From assembly GCA_038734945.1 (NCBI GenBank), contig JAVYOA010000002.1:1-64000 (forward strand): a stretch of 64,000 nt of DNA, read 5' to 3'. This DNA is from Fervidicoccaceae archaeon (lineage in GTDB: Archaea > Thermoproteota > Thermoprotei_A > Sulfolobales > Fervidicoccaceae). Numbering within the stretch: position 1 is the first letter of the stretch; each line of letters opens with the position of its first letter. Shown piece by piece: positions 43,770 through 53,299 of the stretch. The notes below the pieces were generated by a model. It did no database searches. It was not told the DNA's origin and worked only from the letters and a program-made list of their open reading frames with translations. The position numbers were made by a program, and so were the translations under genes.

Positions 43770-44426
43770 TTGAGGGAAGAAAAAGGTTGTGTGGGGAGTA
43801 TTTGCTGTCGATATATTCGCAGTGAAGAAAGCATAGAGAAGAATTACTTAGTTCTCCTCCATGGATATACGTTCAATAGCTTAGTTTGGAAAGAAATTGG
43901 ACTTCTGCAGAAATTGGAAGAGGAGAGAATTCCATTTTTCGCACTTGACATGCCATATGCTACAAGAAGCGAATGCACTAGAAGAACTACAGATGCGCTA
44001 ATGAACTTAACCTTTTTGGAGGATTCCATTGAGAAGCATCTGGGAGGAGTAGGTGCACCAATATTATTGGGTGCCAGCATGGGAGGCTATTTTGCTATCC
44101 TGTATGCTGAGGAGAGACCTGCTAGGGGGCTTATTCTTGTTGGTCCGGTTGGAACTGAGGAGGAAAAGGTGAGAATGAAAATCGGCAAAATCGATAGTCC
44201 AGTATATATAATACTCGGAGACAAAGATACAATAATTGATTTTGAATCGATAAAATCCTTTGCTTCTCTCGCAAAGAGATCGAAAATTGTTATTTATGAA
44301 TCCTCAGGACATCCTGCCTATCTCTATCAGAAAGACAGATTCATTAAGGATGTAATTTCCTTCTATAGAAAGAACAGCTATAGAGAGAGCTCAGCTGCTG
44401 AGAGATCTGAAGATTTCTTCCCTTAG
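43770..44426 (+). CDS. Alpha/beta hydrolase
   Basis: A 218-residue hydrolase. LVLLHGYTFNS gives the oxyanion segment, GASMGGYF the nucleophile elbow (Ser), ILGDKDTIIDF the Asp, and YESSGHPAY the His. The lack of a lid insertion is like small esterase or thioesterase relatives, but the substrate is unknown. The start is TTG 43770 in a GATGATGATGACC context. Its 3' end overlaps hypC on the opposite strand by 36 bp. Confidence 0.85.
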   Translation: MREEKGCVGSICCRYIRSEESIEKNYLVLLHGYTFNSLVWKEIGLLQKLEEERIPFFALDMPYATRSECTRRTTDALMNLTFLEDSIEKHLGGVGAPILLGASMGGYFAILYAEERPARGLILVGPVGTEEEKVRMKIGKIDSPVYIILGDKDTIIDFESIKSFASLAKRSKIVIYESSGHPAYLYQKDRFIKDVISFYRKNSYRESSAAERSEDFFP

Positions 44427-44609
44427 CTTGTAGTCCTCCTCGGATGCCTTGGATATTATCACACCAGCATGCACTACAACATAATCCCCAACCTCTACAT
44501 CCTCAAACGAAGCATCGGCTTGTACAATGGCTCCTCCTCCTATGTCCACCTTTGCGATCTTCTCCTTTTCATCCTTGCTGATAACCCTGCCTATTATTCC
44601 AAGACACAT
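44391..44609 (-). CDS. hypC: Hydrogenase maturation chaperone HypC
   Basis: A 72-residue protein starting MCLGIIGRV; Cys2 is essential in HypC, where with HypD it carries the Fe(CN)2CO group and delivers it to the hydrogenase large subunit. AKVDIGGGAIVQADASF and DYVVVHAGVIISK complete the OB fold. It lies 12 bp after hypE. Confidence 0.95.
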   Translation of the reverse strand: MCLGIIGRVISKDEKEKIAKVDIGGGAIVQADASFEDVEVGDYVVVHAGVIISKASEEDYKLREEIFRSLSS

Positions 44610-44621
44610 CTTTGTTCCACC

Positions 44622-45653
44622 TCAGCATATTCTCGGCACAATAATTCCGGAAGGGGGATCCAGAATCCTGAGCCCCCCTATTCTAGTTCTAAGCAGGACT
44701 TCGCTTCCCTTCCCAGTAACTTCTCCTATGATTTCAGCTTCCGGGAATCCGCTCCTTCTCATCTCCTCTAGGAAGATCTCCGCTATCGAGGATTCTACAG
44801 CTATCACTGCTCTACCCTCACTTGCAAGTGAAAGAGGATCTATTCCGAGCAAATCCGAAATGCCTTTTACCCATGGTTTAATGGGAATCTTTTCCTCCAT
44901 GACCACGATTCTCACTCCATTCAGCTCTGACCAATCGTTTAAAACCATTGAGAGCCCCCCTCTTGTTGGATCTCTAGCAGCGTGCACAAAGCTTCCGAAT
45001 TTTTCAAATAGGGGGAGCAGGCTCATAAGAGGAAGAACGTCGCTCTTAGCATCCTCATTCAGCTCAAGGCCAAACTGATGTGCAGCTATCACAGCACCGT
45101 GTTCACCAATGCCTCCAGTCAATATGATTTTGTCCCCTATTTTTATTCTGTCATCAGTGATGGGTCTCTTTGTCAATCCTATTCCTGCTGTAGTTATTGT
45201 AAATCCGGAAATTTGACCTCTAGGCATTACTTTGAAATCTCCTCCAACAATCGCTACTCCAAGAGATTTGCTCTCTCTTATCATATCATCAGCAGCCTTT
45301 TTGAGGAGATCTATTTCAGTTCCTTCCTCTGCTACTATGGCATCGAGTATGGCTAGTGGGGTAGCACCAGAAACCACCAAATCGTTCACTGTTCCATCCA
45401 CAGCTAGCTTTCCAATGCTGCCACCTTTGAAAAAGATTGGCTGTATTGTAAAAGAATCTATTGTTATAGCTAAATAGAGATCTTCATTGATCCTTATGAA
45501 GCCTGAATCATCCATTATATCTAGGCCGATTATTCCTTTGGTTCTCCATGTTTTTGCAAGGGATATTGCCTCAGAAAGCAGATCTCTCACTAGTTTTTCT
45601 GTTTCTATGCCACCTGCTCCATCTGCCAGCGTGATATTTGATTTCTTCAGCAT
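44622..45653 (-). CDS. hypE: Hydrogenase maturation protein HypE
   Basis: About 343 residues from ATG 45653 (MLKKSNITLADGAGG). ADGAGGIETEKLV and VGGDFKVM are PurM-type ATP-binding segments. The C-terminus ends in IIVPRIC; that last Cys accepts the carbamoyl group from HypF and is dehydrated to thiocyanate, the source of the cyanide ligands. It is divergent from hypD across about 70 bp. Confidence 0.95.
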   Translation of the reverse strand: MLKKSNITLADGAGGIETEKLVRDLLSEAISLAKTWRTKGIIGLDIMDDSGFIRINEDLYLAITIDSFTIQPIFFKGGSIGKLAVDGTVNDLVVSGATPLAILDAIVAEEGTEIDLLKKAADDMIRESKSLGVAIVGGDFKVMPRGQISGFTITTAGIGLTKRPITDDRIKIGDKIILTGGIGEHGAVIAAHQFGLELNEDAKSDVLPLMSLLPLFEKFGSFVHAARDPTRGGLSMVLNDWSELNGVRIVVMEEKIPIKPWVKGISDLLGIDPLSLASEGRAVIAVESSIAEIFLEEMRRSGFPEAEIIGEVTGKGSEVLLRTRIGGLRILDPPSGIIVPRIC

Positions 45654-45723
45654 GATTCTACTCCTCAAAATACACAAGAAAAATTAGGCTATACTCGTTA
45701 AAAAATCAAATGTGTGAGGAGCT

Positions 45724-46791
45724 TTGCTGGAAAGCGCTCTAAGCGAGATTCGAAAAATTGCTGAAAAATTGGGAAAAACCAAGATAATGAGCTTTTGTGG
45801 CACACATGAGCACACTATCGCTTCGAGCGGATTGAGAGCTGTTTTACCGGGCGAAGTGGAGCTAATACCTGGGCCAGGATGTCCTGTTTGCGTTACACCT
45901 GCCAGCATAGTTGATGAAGCCATAAGGCTTTCTTTGGAAGGAGTTGAAGTAATAACTTTTGGGGATGCTTTCAGGCTTCCCGGAAAAAAATGGATTAAAA
46001 GCGATTTTCCAAAGAGCCTGATGGAAGCGAAGCAGAGAGGAGGATATGTAAGAGTAATATATTCTCCATTGGAAGCGATAATAAATAGGAGCAGAGAGAG
46101 CGTTTTCCTTGCTATTGGTTTCGAGACAACTGTTCCTGCTACTGTGTCACTTTTGGAAAGAAAAAATAATGTTAAAATATTGAGCGCTCATAGGCTAACT
46201 CCCCCAGTCATGAAATACACGCTTGAAAAGCACGGTAGAGGGGGCTTAAGGGGAATAATAGCGCCTGGACATGTTTCCGCAATAGTTGGAGCAAAGGCAT
46301 GGGAGTTTCTTCCAAGGGACTATGGTATCGCAACTGTTGTTTCCGGCTTTGAGCCAGAAGATGTTTTAATATCCATTCTTGAACTGCTCAGGATGATTGA
46401 GAGGGACGCCCCTTCCCTGAAAAATACGTACAAGAGAGTGGTCAAATATGAGGGAAATTTGGAAGCTCAGAGAGCCATTGAAAAGTGGTTTGAGATATCC
46501 GATGCATCTTGGAGAGGTTTTGGAGTTATTCCAAACAGCGGTCTTGTCCTGAGGGAAAAGTGGAAAGACCTTGATGCTATGTGGCAGTATGGAATTAGAG
46601 CTGATAGAGATTCTGGCAGCGATAACCCTCCAGGATGCAAGTGCGCTGAAGTAACTCTTGGCATGAGCTTTCCAACTAGTTGTCCCCTCTTCATGAAAAC
46701 GTGCGTTCCCGAAAATCCATATGGACCATGCATGGTCAGCACTGAGGGAACATGCTACATATGGGCGAGGATGCTTGGAAGAAGAAGCTAG
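45724..46791 (+). CDS. hypD: Hydrogenase maturation protein HypD
   Basis: A 355-residue protein with MSFCGTHEHTIASSG, IPGPGCPVCVTP and GFETTVPAT, the three conserved HypD segments whose cysteines take part in ligand assembly, and the C-terminal cluster site GCKCAEVTLGMSFPTSCPLFMKTCVPENPYGPCMVS (by landmarks GCKCAEV, TSCPLF, YGPCMVS) binding a 4Fe-4S cluster. It starts with TTG 45724. Its end overlaps hypF by 17 bp or more. Confidence 0.95.
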   Translation: MLESALSEIRKIAEKLGKTKIMSFCGTHEHTIASSGLRAVLPGEVELIPGPGCPVCVTPASIVDEAIRLSLEGVEVITFGDAFRLPGKKWIKSDFPKSLMEAKQRGGYVRVIYSPLEAIINRSRESVFLAIGFETTVPATVSLLERKNNVKILSAHRLTPPVMKYTLEKHGRGGLRGIIAPGHVSAIVGAKAWEFLPRDYGIATVVSGFEPEDVLISILELLRMIERDAPSLKNTYKRVVKYEGNLEAQRAIEKWFEISDASWRGFGVIPNSGLVLREKWKDLDAMWQYGIRADRDSGSDNPPGCKCAEVTLGMSFPTSCPLFMKTCVPENPYGPCMVSTEGTCYIWARMLGRRS

Positions 46792-49090
46792 AAAAATCAT
46801 AGTTATAGGAATAGTTCAGGGAGTTGGCTTCAGGCCGTTCATATATAGATTGGCTAAGAGGCTTGGCTTGAATGGATATATAAGGAACTTGGGCGGAAGT
46901 GAAGTTGTGATCCATGCTGAAGGTGAATTGAATAGAATTCAAGAGCTTATACTGGCCATAGAGAGGAATCATCCTCCTAGGGCTGTGATTGAGAAAATAG
47001 AGGTAGAGGATGCAGAATTAGAGGGTTGGAAAGATTTCTTCATCCTTCCAAGCGAGGAGAGAAAGGAGGAGAAATCAGTAATACCTCCTGATATAGGGAT
47101 GTGCGATGAATGTCAGAGAGAGATCTTGGATCCATGCTCAAGATTCTATCGATACCCTTTTCACTCCTGTGTGAACTGCGGTCCTAGATATAGTATGATG
47201 ATTAAGCTTCCTTATGACAGAGAGAACACATCCATGTCACTCTTTCCACTATGTGAAAGATGCAGAAGTGAGTACGGAGATCCGAATAATGCTAGAAGAT
47301 TCTATGCTCAGGGAATTAGCTGTCCTATTTGTGGTCCTAAACTGAGCCTCCTCGATTCCTATGGAAGAAAAATCGACGTTGAGGATCCCATTCAAGAAGC
47401 TGCAAGCTTAATAAATGAAGGACATATAGTAGCTATAAAAGGCATAGGAGGATATCATATAGCAGTTCTGGCAACTTCCTCAGATGCTGTATCCAGGCTA
47501 AGAGAGAGAAAGAGGAGGATGAGAAAGCCTTTTGCCCTAATGGCAAGAGATATAGAAACTATTGAAAAAAATGCATACGTGGGAGAAATCGAGAGAGAAG
47601 AGCTTCTATCACCTTGGAGACCAATAGTTCTGCTAAGAAGGAAAGATGATAGCATAGTATCTCCAGAGGTCGCTCCAGGACTAAACACTTTGGGTTTCAT
47701 GCTTCCCTACTCACCTCTTCACTTTCTTCTGATGAGGGAAGTGAGAGATGGAATAGCTGTAATGACAAGTGCAAACATATCAGGAGAACCTACGTGCACT
47801 GATCTTTCATGTTTGCTTGAAAGTCTTGGAGACTCAATTGATTACGTTCTGGATCATGATAGGCCTGTATTCAATAGAGTAGACGACAGTGTGGTTAAAT
47901 TTGTTGATGGAGAAAAGGTCATCCTGAGAAGATCTAGGGGCTTTGCTCCTGCCTGGATTGAAGTTAAAATCGATTTCTTGAGGCCTGTAATAGCCCTGGG
48001 GGCATTTCTGAACAATGTTGGTGCAATCGCCTTTGATAACAAGGTCGTTCTAACGCAGCATATAGGAGACATGGACAGCTTCAGCTCGTTGCAGTTTCTA
48101 CTCTCTACAATAAATAGATTGAGCTCGTGGTATGGTATTCAGGGATCTCCATCAACAGTTGTCATGGATAAGCATCCAATGTATCCTCAAAACAGGCTCT
48201 ATAGAAATAGAATTCGCATGGAAATTATAGAAGAATTGAGAGTTCAGCATCACTGTGCCCATGCTCTTCAGGCTACAGATGGAGATTGGAATGATAGTCT
48301 TCTGGGATCGACGGCAATAGCGATTGATGGAACAGGCTATGGAGATGATGGTAATATTTGGGGAGGGGAAGTGCTGATGATAGAGAAAAGCGGATGTGAG
48401 AGAGTGGGTTCTCTCAGCGATTTCCCTCTAATTGGAGGGGATTTGGCGGTTAAGGAAGCAGTTAGGCCCCTGGCAGGGCTTCTTTTTTCCTATTTCGGAG
48501 AAGATGCCCGAGCATTGTTGAGGTCTTTCCGTCTAATGGAAAAAGAGTGGAAAGGCGATGGGGAGAAGTTGATTGATGTTCTAACAAACGGAAGATCTGT
48601 CTTTCCTAGTTCTTCAAGCTTAGGCAGGCTCCTTGACGCTCTCGGCTGTGCCCTTGGATTGAGATGCTATGCTGATTATGATGGGGAAATACCAATGATG
48701 ATCGAGGATTTTTCCTTGAATGGGAAAGATAGAGATGATATAGGCGTGAAAATAAGGAAGCAGGGATGTGAGAGAATCGATCTGGGCGAGGTTCTCTTAA
48801 AGCTCTCTGAGATAAAGGAAAGGGAGGAAGCAAGGGACTTTCTATACGCTCTTCAGCTTGAGCTTGGTAGAGCTTTAGGAAAAGTAGCTTCCAAATATTC
48901 TAGAAGTGGTATTGTTCTCCTTGGTGGGGGGGCTGCTGTGAACTCAATAATTACGAGAGGAATTAGGGAAGCAGTAAGCGAAGAGGGGCTCAGTTTGAGA
49001 TTTGGAAGAAAAGTTCCTCCTGGTGATGGAGGAATAGCTCTTGGTCAAATTATATATGCTGGGCTCAAGCAAAATGGAGTATTGGGTTAA
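46775..49090 (+). CDS. hypF: Carbamoyltransferase HypF
   Basis: About 771 residues. Domains in order: acylphosphatase (GIVQGVGFRPFIYRLA), paired zinc fingers (MCDECQREI, SCVNCGPRY, LCERCRSEY, SCPICGPKL), a YrdC-like domain that forms carbamoyl adenylate (KGIGGYHIAVLA, ANISG), and a Kae1/TobZ-like carbamoyltransferase domain (RVQHHCAHALQAT, AIDGTGYGDDGNIWGGE). It makes the carbamoyl group used for cyanide ligands of NiFe hydrogenase. The start is unclear: TTG 46775 precedes the first conserved strand; an in-frame ATG at 46721 lies deep within hypD. Confidence 0.94.
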   Translation: MEEEARKIIVIGIVQGVGFRPFIYRLAKRLGLNGYIRNLGGSEVVIHAEGELNRIQELILAIERNHPPRAVIEKIEVEDAELEGWKDFFILPSEERKEEKSVIPPDIGMCDECQREILDPCSRFYRYPFHSCVNCGPRYSMMIKLPYDRENTSMSLFPLCERCRSEYGDPNNARRFYAQGISCPICGPKLSLLDSYGRKIDVEDPIQEAASLINEGHIVAIKGIGGYHIAVLATSSDAVSRLRERKRRMRKPFALMARDIETIEKNAYVGEIEREELLSPWRPIVLLRRKDDSIVSPEVAPGLNTLGFMLPYSPLHFLLMREVRDGIAVMTSANISGEPTCTDLSCLLESLGDSIDYVLDHDRPVFNRVDDSVVKFVDGEKVILRRSRGFAPAWIEVKIDFLRPVIALGAFLNNVGAIAFDNKVVLTQHIGDMDSFSSLQFLLSTINRLSSWYGIQGSPSTVVMDKHPMYPQNRLYRNRIRMEIIEELRVQHHCAHALQATDGDWNDSLLGSTAIAIDGTGYGDDGNIWGGEVLMIEKSGCERVGSLSDFPLIGGDLAVKEAVRPLAGLLFSYFGEDARALLRSFRLMEKEWKGDGEKLIDVLTNGRSVFPSSSSLGRLLDALGCALGLRCYADYDGEIPMMIEDFSLNGKDRDDIGVKIRKQGCERIDLGEVLLKLSEIKEREEARDFLYALQLELGRALGKVASKYSRSGIVLLGGGAAVNSIITRGIREAVSEEGLSLRFGRKVPPGDGGIALGQIIYAGLKQNGVLG

Positions 49091-49092
49091 AT

Positions 49093-50472
49093 TTACCTCA
49101 CAGCTTTTGAGAGCCATTCTCCCTTTTTTGCCCATAAGTAGCCTCCGATTCCAGCGTATAAATTGCTTAAGGAAATAGCAATCCAAACTCCCAATTGACC
49201 GAGACCGAAAAGAAAGCCTAGTAGGCCGCTCAGTCCTATTCTAAAAACATAGAGTCTAATTATGGAAAGTATTGTGAAATTCAACGTGTGGCCAGATCCA
49301 GTGGCAAGGGCACTGCTGGTGAAAAAGAGCCCTAGAAATGGGAGTGAAGCAGCAAAAGCTATCATCAGAGAGGATCCCACTGAAGCAACAGCATCATCGT
49401 TTATAAATGCTCTTATGAGTGGTATTCTGAAGATTGAGATTAAAGTGGCTCCGATGAGGAGAGAGAGGAAAACGAACCTGTGGGCAATTGATGCAACCTT
49501 CTTTGCTCTCTCATATATTTCTGCTCCTATGGCTTGTGCTATCATTATAGATAATCCTCTATTTATTCCCCATGTGAACGATTGAACTATATCCAAAAGC
49601 CTCAGAGTGACGCCATACGCTGCTACTGCAGCATCCCCGAAATGTGCTACAATAGACATCATTATCAAGAAAGCTAAGTTTATAGTTATGTTCTGAATGA
49701 CAAGCGGAAAACCTACTTTATTAATTAGCTTGAAAATGTAGCTATTGGGAAACAGATCATCCTTGGACGGCTTCATCCCTCCTTTTTCTCTGAAGAGGAA
49801 AAGAAGCAATAGAGAAGCTTGAAATCCCCTTGCTATGTTCGAAGTTATGGCTGCCCCCTTTACTTCCAATCTTGGGAATCCGAATAAGCCGAAGATAAGG
49901 ATGGGGTCAAGAATCATGTTCAGGATGATGCTAGCTATATTGATTTTTGTTGGAGTTCGAGTGTCACCATATGAGTTCATTATGGATGTCAGGGAAAATG
50001 AAAGAAAGACGAGAGGAGTACCAAGGATGCTTAGCTTCATGTAAGAAACTGCAAAGGGATATACGTCCGATGGGGTATTCATAACGGAGATGATCCATGG
50101 AGTTGCCATGTAGACTGGGATCGAGACAAAAAGGCTTAGGATAAAGAGAAAGGTAATGCTGAAGCCTGACGATTTTGAAGCTCTTTGTAGGTCTCCCCCA
50201 CCAAAATATTGGGAGATTATTGTTGAGCCAGCAGTAGAATATGCCATTCCAATAGATTGAAAGAGCCAAATAACAGTCGAAGTTATTGTCGGGGCATCAA
50301 ACTGTTCAACTCCAAGCCTTCCAAGCCAGAGAGCATTGATTAAGTTATAAGCCATGTTTACATAGTTTGCTACAATTGCTGGCCATGATAGCCAAAGCAA
50401 GGTGTTCAGGGGAGATCCGTACAAGATCCTTGTTCTGTTCTCAAGCAGCTCCCTATTCTCCCCTTTCTCCAT
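49093..50472 (-). CDS. MATE-family efflux transporter
   Basis: A 459-residue protein with twelve helices in two related halves. WPAIVANYVNMAYNLINALWLGRLG is the typical first helix pair, and GSTIISQYFGGGD the loop after helix 3. MATE proteins export cationic compounds in exchange for Na+ or H+. It converges with hypF, leaving 2 bp. Confidence 0.9.
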   Translation of the reverse strand: MEKGENRELLENRTRILYGSPLNTLLWLSWPAIVANYVNMAYNLINALWLGRLGVEQFDAPTITSTVIWLFQSIGMAYSTAGSTIISQYFGGGDLQRASKSSGFSITFLFILSLFVSIPVYMATPWIISVMNTPSDVYPFAVSYMKLSILGTPLVFLSFSLTSIMNSYGDTRTPTKINIASIILNMILDPILIFGLFGFPRLEVKGAAITSNIARGFQASLLLLFLFREKGGMKPSKDDLFPNSYIFKLINKVGFPLVIQNITINLAFLIMMSIVAHFGDAAVAAYGVTLRLLDIVQSFTWGINRGLSIMIAQAIGAEIYERAKKVASIAHRFVFLSLLIGATLISIFRIPLIRAFINDDAVASVGSSLMIAFAASLPFLGLFFTSSALATGSGHTLNFTILSIIRLYVFRIGLSGLLGFLFGLGQLGVWIAISLSNLYAGIGGYLWAKKGEWLSKAVR

Positions 50473-50556
50473 CTGAACCTCGCGCCTTCATTTTTATTTT
50501 TTAATTTTTCCCTTGATTGGTTTAAAAATTAATTAGGGGTAAATGATCTTCTGCTA

Positions 50557-51114
50557 TTGGTGGTTTCTACTGTGAAATTGAAAGATGCTGTTGAAATTTC
50601 GTTGATCGCTGGAGGTTATGCGGCTTTAACTATAATGGTTGCTCCAATCGCGTACGGTCCTATTCAGGCCAGGATAAGCGATATTCTCCTGTCTTTGCCT
50701 TTTTCGAGGAGATTTGGATTGAAGGGAGTCATAGGATTAACTGTGGGAGCTTTTCTCTCTAACCTCGCTTCTCCCTATGGGGCATATGACATGGTTCTAG
50801 GAACGCTTGCAAATTTCACCTCATCACTGCTAGTATATGCCTCGAGAAAGTTACCATTCCCATTGAGGATATCTCTTGTTACAGGTATTGCTCTTGGGAT
50901 AGCTGCAGTAGATTTCATAATAGGATACGTCCTTCTTGGACTAATCTATCAGGTACCCCTGCTCTATGGTATGGGGGGTGTTGCTATAGGCGAGATCCTC
51001 ACATTTGGAATAGGGGGCTATTTACTAGCAACTGGGCTGGAAAAACGGTATGGAGAGGGAGCAGAGAGAAATGATTATGGAGCTAGCCAAAGTGAGGGTA
51101 AGGCTGAACGGTAG
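50557..51114 (+). CDS. QueT-like substrate-binding (S) component of an ECF transporter
   Basis: A 185-residue, six-helix protein. VAPIAYGPIQARISDILLSLPF is the QueT/DUF988 signature (YGpiQ.RisDil), the family predicted to take up queuosine precursors such as preQ1 or preQ0. Archaea need preQ0 for archaeosine in tRNA, so salvage is plausible. The next two genes encode an ATPase and a transmembrane partner; the overlap with the ATPase gene is 65 bp or, with a later ATG, less. Confidence 0.82.
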   Translation: MVVSTVKLKDAVEISLIAGGYAALTIMVAPIAYGPIQARISDILLSLPFSRRFGLKGVIGLTVGAFLSNLASPYGAYDMVLGTLANFTSSLLVYASRKLPFPLRISLVTGIALGIAAVDFIIGYVLLGLIYQVPLLYGMGGVAIGEILTFGIGGYLLATGLEKRYGEGAERNDYGASQSEGKAER

Positions 51115-51772
51115 AGAAGTGCTGAAAGATGTGTCTTTGAGGTTTGACCCAGGAATAACAGTTCTCCTAGGTGAGAATAGCAGTGGAAAGACAACACTGC
51201 TTAAGACAGCGGCTGGGCTAATTAGGCCAGAAAGTGGAACAATTTTCATTGACGGAAAGGACATAGGATTGATGAAACCTAAGGAAAGAGCAAGGCTAAT
51301 AGGTTATTGCTGGCAAAACCCCTACAGTGGATTCTTCGAGGAGAATGTGAAGAGAGAGGTGGAGTTTATACTGAAAAACATTGGAGCAGCAGGGAGGAGG
51401 GATGTTCTGGAAATTCTTGGGATAGAGAAGCTCATGACAAGAAATCCATTCAAGCTGAGTGGTGGAGAAGCTAGGAGGGTTTCTATTGCTAGCGTTATTG
51501 TGGCTGATCAGCCAATAATTCTCCTCGATGAACCATTCAATGAGATGGATCTGGATGGATATATATCTATTCTCAAGCTCTTGAATATGTTTAAAAATGA
51601 GGGAAAAACAGTTGTTGTTGCCCTTAACAATGCTTTGACGATCGATTCCATTCGTCCGGAGAAAGTAGTTGTTCTTAAGGAAGGGAAGGTTGTTTTAGCT
51701 AAAAAGTTTGGAGAAATAACAGAGGATGAGCTCGAAAGAAATAACATCGTAACGAGGAGAGCGATCAGTTGA
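51050..51772 (+). CDS. ECF transporter ATPase (EcfA-like)
   Basis: An ABC ATPase of up to 240 residues; MIMELAKVRVRL at residue 8 may be the start. Walker A is GENSSGKT, the Q-loop YCWQNPYSGFF has the ECF-like QNP, the signature is LSGGEARR, Walker B is IILLDEPF, and an Asn (ALNNA) sits where most ABC ATPases have the switch His. It energises the QueT-like importer. Only one ATPase gene is present, so a homodimer would be expected. Confidence 0.88.
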   Translation: MEREQREMIMELAKVRVRLNGREVLKDVSLRFDPGITVLLGENSSGKTTLLKTAAGLIRPESGTIFIDGKDIGLMKPKERARLIGYCWQNPYSGFFEENVKREVEFILKNIGAAGRRDVLEILGIEKLMTRNPFKLSGGEARRVSIASVIVADQPIILLDEPFNEMDLDGYISILKLLNMFKNEGKTVVVALNNALTIDSIRPEKVVVLKEGKVVLAKKFGEITEDELERNNIVTRRAIS

Positions 51773-52353
51773 ATCTAATAGAGGAGATAGTGAAGGCTAG
51801 AGAAGCGGGAACCGAGCTGAAAGGATTGAAGGCTAGCGTCTTGAAGGCTGCAATTTTGCTTTTATCTTTAATATCAATAGCTCTTCCTCATCAGCAAGAA
51901 ATTTCTATTGCTATAGCGATCTTATCTTCAGTTCTTCTTTCCGTTTCTGGTGCCTTCAGAGTTTTGCTAGGTGGTTACTTTCTGTTCTCCACGACTGTAA
52001 TTCCAATAGATGCTATAAGCTTAGCTTATGGTGGAAGCTTTTTCTCGATTCTGAGAGTCACTACATATACTCTCTCCACTATGCTCTCTCTAATTTTGTT
52101 CATTTCAACAACTGATAACAGTGATCTAGAGAGTCTATTTGGTAGGAGGAGAATCATTATATACACTTATTCTTCAATCTTTTACTTCATGAATTCTCTC
52201 AAAAATGTTGAGGATTCCTTTAAAAGCAGAGGATATGAAGCAAGGGTTAGAAATCCGTGGAGTTTCGTTCCTCTTCTCATATCCTATGTTTATTTCATCT
52301 TGGAAAAGATGGAGAGCGTTGCTGAGAGCATTGAAGCAAGAGGGGGAGATTAG
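51769..52353 (+). CDS. ECF transporter transmembrane (EcfT-like) protein
   Basis: A 194-residue protein with four to five helices, then two helices carrying the coupling motifs: FKSRGYEAR and SIEARGGD, versions of the Ala-Arg-Gly motifs that plug into EcfA. It overlaps the ATPase gene by 4 bp. With the two previous genes it completes an energy-coupling factor importer. Confidence 0.82.
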   Translation: MNLIEEIVKAREAGTELKGLKASVLKAAILLLSLISIALPHQQEISIAIAILSSVLLSVSGAFRVLLGGYFLFSTTVIPIDAISLAYGGSFFSILRVTTYTLSTMLSLILFISTTDNSDLESLFGRRRIIIYTYSSIFYFMNSLKNVEDSFKSRGYEARVRNPWSFVPLLISYVYFILEKMESVAESIEARGGD

Positions 52354-52364
52354 AGTTTTGTCTT

Positions 52365-52745
52365 TTACACATGCGATGATAATGCTCTTACTAGGTCTGC
52401 GATGAACACCTTGCTGTGCTTGTAGCAATTCAATAATCCTCTATATATCCTCTTGTGCTCTTGGTTCTTCACTCTGCATAGTGGGCAGGTCGAGGAAGTG
52501 TTCTCTTCATTAACGAGCTCCACCTTTATACCGTGCTCTTTTCCTACTTCGATCACTCTTCTCGCTAGACATTCCAATGTCCATGTATGAACCACTTCGA
52601 AGTTGACCTTGGAGGTTCTATTGCTGTTTTGAGATATGTATTTTTGATAGCAAAATAGAACTTTGAAATACCTTTCCTGTAATTTATAGAAAGGTTCATT
52701 CAAAAAAAGAATATGTGCGAAAGATGTTTTAAAGATTTTTTCCAA
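52365..52745 (-). pseudogene. C-terminal remnant of a TnpB (IS200/IS605 OrfB) protein
   Basis: Only about 125 residues remain of a protein normally near 400. ARRVIEVGKEHGIKVELVNEENTSSTCPLCRVK is the RuvC-adjacent TnpB end with the first zinc-finger pair (TCPLC); the second pair is damaged to CYKH in LLNCYKHSKVFIADLVRA, where the Asp of the last RuvC motif (AD) is still visible. The N-terminal part has no TnpB motif and there is no full-length frame upstream. So this is a dead fragment of a former insertion element or domesticated nuclease. Confidence 0.75.
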
Positions 52746-52756
52746 AACATTTAGTA

Positions 52757-52996
52757 GTGAGAGTTATGTGCTTTGGATGCTGGGGATTTTGGCCATTTTG
52801 GGGAATGGGCATAGGAGGATTCTTCTTCCCAATGATGATGCTAATAGTATGGCTTCTTTTTATAGCAATTGGGATTGGGATCGTTGTCTATGTTATAAAG
52901 CGCATAGATCTATCAAGCAATGATAGGAAAAGATATGAGGAATTGAAAAAGAAGATAGAAGAGCTGGAAAAGAAGCTGGAGAGCTCCTCCCATTAA
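52757..52996 (+). CDS. Small membrane protein with C-terminal coiled coil
   Basis: About 76-79 residues: a Trp/Phe/Gly-rich start (MCFGCWGFWPFWG), one or two hydrophobic helices, and a charged helix DRKRYEELKKKIEELEKKLESS with heptad spacing. Similar short proteins are common in thermophiles and resemble SHOCT-type membrane anchors, but I assign no role. GTG 52757 or ATG 52766 are possible starts. Confidence 0.6.
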   Translation: MRVMCFGCWGFWPFWGMGIGGFFFPMMMLIVWLLFIAIGIGIVVYVIKRIDLSSNDRKRYEELKKKIEELEKKLESSSH

Positions 52997-53074
52997 TTTT
53001 TCCATTTTTTTAAAAATAAGCAGACTTCTTCGGAAAATATACTTTTATTTTCCTTCTCAGATATAGAGGTGCTT

Positions 53075-53150
53075 GGGCCCGTAGCCCAGCCAGGATTAAG
53101 GCACCGGCCTTCGGAGCCGGGGATCCCGGGTTCAAATCCCGGCGGGCCCG
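53075..53150 (+). tRNA. tRNA-Arg(TCG)
   Basis: A 76-nt tRNA: acceptor GGGCCCG/CGGGCCC with G73, D-arm starting GCCC, anticodon stem CCGGC/GCCGG with loop CTTCGGA (anticodon TCG), T-arm CCGGG-TTCAAAT-CCCGG. No intron and no encoded CCA. Confidence 0.96.
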
Positions 53151-53299
53151 TGGTAATTATTCCTTAGCTAAAAAATCATCATAATTGTTGACTTAAATCA
53201 AATATCCTTGAAGTGCTAATGCTCATAGCTTGTAATAGCTAATAGGTGTTTTTCAAAAATTAGCGCGAATGCCAATGCCATTTAATTATGCTTTTTCAA

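Noticed and set aside
53180-53200. TCATCAT as a C box on the minus strand after tRNA-Arg
   Set aside because: No D box at the needed distance and no terminal stem.
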